From Prochlorococcus sp. AG-311-D23 (GTDB lineage: Bacteria; Cyanobacteriota; Cyanobacteriia; PCC-6307; Cyanobiaceae): DNA of 50,864 bases. Numbering within the stretch: position 1 is the first letter of the stretch; each line of letters starts with the position of its first letter. The notes under the pieces are model-generated. The model saw only the letters and a program-made list of their open reading frames with translations, was not told the DNA's origin and ran no database searches. A program made the position numbers and the translations under genes. The stretch covers positions 1-50,864 of the forward strand of contig QBVH01000009.1 in the NCBI GenBank assembly GCA_003284445.1. Direction: 5' to 3'. Below, piece after piece: positions 47,962-50,864 of this stretch.

Positions 47962-48633
47962 CTAACTCGTTTCAATGTCTGGTGTATTTAGCTTTCTTTG
48001 ACTCTCTAAAAAATCAAACACACTTTTATCTCCTATGTCAGCCTCTGCTGGAAGGTCAAATTTTCTTATCCCCAATATCAACAAAAATAGGGCAGAGAGA
48101 ACCAATAGTGCAAAAGTAAATTTTTCATCAGTAAGTTCAGTCAAATGTCCAATAAAAACTATTGGTATAAATATTGTGATCCCTATTGCCTCTATTCTTC
48201 TGAAACAAAAAAACTCTTTGAAACCTATTCCTGTTAAGGATACAAAAAGTGGCCCAACGAGAAATACCCACTTTGGATTTTCTTTAAGACCATAGATTAA
48301 GTTTGTTAATCCAAAGTGATACGAAACAATTCCTAGGCCAATGCAACCAACTGCCCAAAAGAATATAAGTGCTTGGTGTAAAGGTCTTAAATATATGTGT
48401 ATCCACTTAAGACCTAAGCCTAGACTGATTCCCAATCCAGCAAAATAAATCCATATTTGACTAGATCCATTAGTAAACCATTGAACTAGACCTAACGAAA
48501 AAAATAAGCCACAAGAGAGAATAGATAAGCGATAAAAGAGAACTTCTTTCTTGTCTTTTGGAGTTACTATGAAATCACCATAGACTCCTTTAATGGGGTT
48601 TGAGGATGAAAAATAAGAATTTCCTGCTTTCAT
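47962..48633 (-). CDS. Membrane protein of unknown function (DUF2301 type)
   Basis: This is a 223-residue polytopic protein of probably seven helices, ending with a polar C-terminus. The segment LGLGLKWIHIYLRPLHQAL and the first lines up to YRLSILSCGLFFSLGL recall the cyanobacterial DUF2301 family, which has no assigned function. It is cut off from CP12 by 162 bases and is 9 bases upstream of the stop of the GST-like gene, so those two minus-strand genes look operonic. Confidence 0.72.
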   Translation of the reverse strand: MKAGNSYFSSSNPIKGVYGDFIVTPKDKKEVLFYRLSILSCGLFFSLGLVQWFTNGSSQIWIYFAGLGISLGLGLKWIHIYLRPLHQALIFFWAVGCIGLGIVSYHFGLTNLIYGLKENPKWVFLVGPLFVSLTGIGFKEFFCFRRIEAIGITIFIPIVFIGHLTELTDEKFTFALLVLSALFLLILGIRKFDLPAEADIGDKSVFDFLESQRKLNTPDIETS

Positions 48634-48642
48634 AGTTGATAA

Positions 48643-49617
48643 TTAATAGTTGATGATTGCTGTAATATCTTCTCCTTTAGGAACAATATTACTTGGATTT
48701 AAAGGGAATAAAGCTCCAAAATAATCTTTTCTCCAAGTATCAACATCGCATGTTTTATTTATATTGTACATATTGAAAACCTTTTTTCTCCACTTGATTA
48801 TATGTGGGAATGATTTAATTGATTTATTACTACATTTGAATAGTGGGTGATAAATTGCTTCCCATCTGATAAGGGTAGGGAAAAGTCTGATGTCTGCAAT
48901 TGAAAGATTATCCCCACAGAGACAAGGCCCATTTGATTGAAGATGTTCTTCTATAATATTTAGAACTGAGAACAAATTTTCAGAAGCTTTTTCGTAAGCT
49001 TTTTGATTTCTAGCAAAGCCACATTTATAAACTCCATTGTTAATATTTTCTTGAATTAGATTCTGCCAGTTAATTATTTTTTGTTGAAATTTACTTGGGT
49101 TAAGGTCTATTTCATTATCGTATATTGGCCAGTTGTTTAATATTTCGACAAGCTCAGCGCTTTCATTGTTTATAAGTCTGAATTTTGATTCGGGTTCATT
49201 ACCTGGATCGAAAAGCATTGGTACTGTTGCTCTTCTTGATTGATGATTTCCGCATTTTCGATAAAGCTCTTGAAGGGTTTTACACCCTTTTATTGGAGGA
49301 TCTAATATCCATCTCCCTCCAGTATTGTCTACTTGAGCAATATGAAGATTGATTGATTTCTTTAATCCTTTGACCTCGTAAAGCATCCATGCTCTATGGG
49401 CCCAAGGGCAGCTTTTACCAATAATTAAACCTGGCATTCGATTTGAATCTCTACTTCTTAAATCTTCCTTGGTTGGGATTTGAATTTGTTTTTGAAGATT
49501 TTTTGGCCTCTTGTAACTTCCATTGGGATCTGATGGGGCAAGACCATTCATCAGAACTTTCCACTCAAAACTCCAAATTTGTCTCGCAGCTTGTACTAAT
49601 ATTGTTGGTATTGGCAT
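48643..49617 (-). CDS. Glutathionyl-hydroquinone reductase-like GST
   Basis: This 324-residue glutathione transferase belongs to the Xi/ECM4 group. The catalytic cysteine motif is GKSC70-PWAHR, followed by RATVPMLFDPGN and an all-helical C-terminal domain with LCGDNLSIADIRLFPTLIRW. Family knowledge: members reduce glutathionyl-quinones, useful where phylloquinone, plastoquinone or redox-active phenols are present. It starts at ATG 49617, 45 bases from the divergent aspartoacylase. The length matches the family. Confidence 0.85.
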   Translation of the reverse strand: MPIPTILVQAARQIWSFEWKVLMNGLAPSDPNGSYKRPKNLQKQIQIPTKEDLRSRDSNRMPGLIIGKSCPWAHRAWMLYEVKGLKKSINLHIAQVDNTGGRWILDPPIKGCKTLQELYRKCGNHQSRRATVPMLFDPGNEPESKFRLINNESAELVEILNNWPIYDNEIDLNPSKFQQKIINWQNLIQENINNGVYKCGFARNQKAYEKASENLFSVLNIIEEHLQSNGPCLCGDNLSIADIRLFPTLIRWEAIYHPLFKCSNKSIKSFPHIIKWRKKVFNMYNINKTCDVDTWRKDYFGALFPLNPSNIVPKGEDITAIINY

Positions 49618-49662
49618 GAATCTCTTTTAAGATTATCTTTATCTATGGGTTTTTGATTAATT

Positions 49663-50577
49663 ATGCAGCTACAGGTACTTCTAGTGGCTGGTACTCATGG
49701 TAATGAAATAAATGGTATTTGGCTTTTTGATGAATGGAATAAATCATCTTTTTTAATAAATACTCACGGGATAAAAACTTGTAACGTGATTGGAAATCCT
49801 GATGCGAAAAAGGCTGGAAAAAGATACATTCATAATGATTTGAATCGGAGTTTTCAAGAAGAATCATTTTTGTCAATCAACTCTTCAAATTGTGAGAGTG
49901 CTAGAGCAAATGAGTTAGTTAATCTTTATGGAGAGGCAGGAGAAAATCCCTGTCAAATAGCATTAGATTTTCATACAACAACTGCCTCCATGGGGAGTTG
50001 CTTAGTTGTTTATGGGAGAAGAAATGCAGATTTGGCTTTAGCTTCTTTAATTCAAAATCAATTAGGTTTACCAATATATCTCCACGAATCTGATCAAAAG
50101 CAAACAGGTTTTTTAGTTGAATCTTGGCCTTGTGGACTTGTCGTAGAGATTGGCCCCATTGGTCAGGGTCTCTTGAATTCGAGAATTATTTCGCAAACAA
50201 AATTGATTCTTGAGTCTTTGATGGAGCAAATTTATAAAGTTAAGAACGTAAATCAATTTTTTCCTAATAAGTTGATAATTCATAGGCATATTAAAAGTAT
50301 CGATTTCCCTAGAGATGAAGAAGGCAATATTGATGGATATTTGCATTCTCAAAGGCAATCAAAGGATTGGCAAGAATTAAAGAAAAACGATGAATTATTT
50401 TGTAAGTTAAATGGTGAAATAATTAGGTTTGAAGAAGATGAAACTTATATTCCTGTATTCATAAATGAAGCAGCGTATGTGGAAAAAAATATCGCTATGA
50501 GCTTTACCAAAAGAGAATTATGGAATTTAAAAAAAGAATGGAAACAATCTCTGATTGATCTCATACATCAGAAGTAA
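49663..50577 (+). CDS. Aspartoacylase family hydrolase
   Basis: This 304-residue zinc-dependent hydrolase removes acetate from N-acetylaspartate or a related acyl amino acid. H12 and E15 in AGTHGNEINGIWL, the NDLNRSF segment and LDFHTTTASMGSC provide the metal and substrate sites of the AstE/AspA family. It starts at ATG 49663. A conserved aspartoacylase beside psbA is a known gene neighbourhood in Prochlorococcus, but the physiological substrate is unproven. The 3' end overlaps a small minus-strand gene by 10 bases. Confidence 0.85.
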   Translation: MQLQVLLVAGTHGNEINGIWLFDEWNKSSFLINTHGIKTCNVIGNPDAKKAGKRYIHNDLNRSFQEESFLSINSSNCESARANELVNLYGEAGENPCQIALDFHTTTASMGSCLVVYGRRNADLALASLIQNQLGLPIYLHESDQKQTGFLVESWPCGLVVEIGPIGQGLLNSRIISQTKLILESLMEQIYKVKNVNQFFPNKLIIHRHIKSIDFPRDEEGNIDGYLHSQRQSKDWQELKKNDELFCKLNGEIIRFEEDETYIPVFINEAAYVEKNIAMSFTKRELWNLKKEWKQSLIDLIHQK

Positions 50578-50726
50578 GTTCTCTCGCTCCAATAAATAAT
50601 TGCCCCTTGAGCCTCTAATTCATATTTTCTGTGACGAGCATCACTTAGAGGAACACACTCTTCAAGCCTATGTCCATTAATGAGCCACTTGATTAGAACC
50701 AATGCGGGACCTCGAAGCCTAAACAT
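50568..50726 (-). CDS. 52-residue conserved-looking small protein
   Basis: ATG 50724-50726 to TGA 50568-50570 encodes 52 residues beginning MFRLRGPALVLIKWLINGHR and ending YWSERTYF. It has a basic amphipathic N-terminus, then a charged half with ARHRKYELEAQGAI. I recall the RGPALVLIKWLINGH pattern from marine picocyanobacteria, next to psbA. The convergent overlap with the aspartoacylase stop (10 bases) fits tight packing. The function is unknown. It is short but its composition is unlike a chance frame in this AT-rich DNA. Confidence 0.72.
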   Translation of the reverse strand: MFRLRGPALVLIKWLINGHRLEECVPLSDARHRKYELEAQGAIIYWSERTYF

Positions 50727-50864
50727 TAAGAGAATATTAAGGTACTCTAAGCACCTTGAAAGCTCAGTCTGCTGATTCTCTTCATAAATTGTCCTACAGT
50801 TTAGTCACGGAAGGGGGCATTCTCCTTTATTATCACGTCTGGCAGTTTAATTAGCTGCTCTTAT
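50727..50864. promoter_or_regulatory. Non-coding right edge, possible upstream region of psbA
   Basis: No coding frame is convincing here. The segment lies upstream of the next plus-strand gene, which is outside the window. By gene order in Prochlorococcus that gene is probably psbA, so its promoter or leader could be here. A TATTAT string at 50829-50834 could be a minus-10 box, but I cannot identify a matching minus-35. Confidence 0.3.

Overview
The window looks like chromosome of a marine picocyanobacterium, most likely Prochlorococcus. The evidence is AT-rich DNA (roughly mid-thirties percent GC by eye), tight packing with 1-8 base overlaps, a phylloquinone (menE-menC-menA / menF) cluster, CP12, the bicarbonate-uptake set SbtA/SbtB/SulP, and an aspartoacylase followed by a tiny conserved-looking protein, which in my recollection lies just upstream of psbA in this genus. 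The ecotype cannot be fixed from sequence alone. I see no prophage, IS element, CRISPR array, tRNA or rRNA; this is mostly core genome. Many genes appear to start with GTG or TTG.

Layout. 1-4508: phylloquinone synthesis for photosystem I, with menF split by one base in an A8 run. 4486-5709: glutathione synthetase and glutaredoxin. 5767-8732: prfB (classic programmed +1 frameshift), a small DUF3285 protein, ybeY, dgkA, trpG. 8771-14339 (minus): hisC, argS, nadC, mnmE. 14411-20742: DUF2062 protein, relA/spoT, a fused double ABC ATPase without a transporter, rluD and rbgA. 21222-27072: pgk, a secreted unknown protein, murG, a CobC/CobD-like aminotransferase, pyrD, rnhA. 27140-33464 (minus): the canonical secE-nusG-rplK-rplA-rplJ-rplL cluster with an L10 leader, preceded by a divergent clpB. 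33622-38148: eno, an ABC1/UbiB-family kinase with a small partner, and a thioredoxin-reductase-like flavoprotein without the NADPH-binding motifs. 38172-41169 (minus): SbtB, SbtA and a BicA-like SulP carrier, a compact inorganic-carbon uptake island. 41312-47255 (plus): a DnaJ-type co-chaperone, hemB, a glyoxalase-fold protein, mutS2 and obg. 47581-50726: CP12, a DUF2301 membrane protein, a glutathionyl-hydroquinone reductase-like GST, an aspartoacylase and a 52-residue protein.

How it fits together. Several loci serve photosynthesis and carbon fixation: phylloquinone for PSI, bicarbonate import, Calvin-cycle enzymes (pgk) and their regulator CP12, hemB for tetrapyrroles, and thiol redox control. 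The rest is translation and housekeeping. I found no clear candidate for a wholly new multi-gene system. The points most worth a second look are the NADPH-motif-less thioredoxin reductase, the menF frameshift, the Lys-to-Arg change at a catalytic position of MenC, the terminator that abuts the rnhA start codon, and two very short genes.
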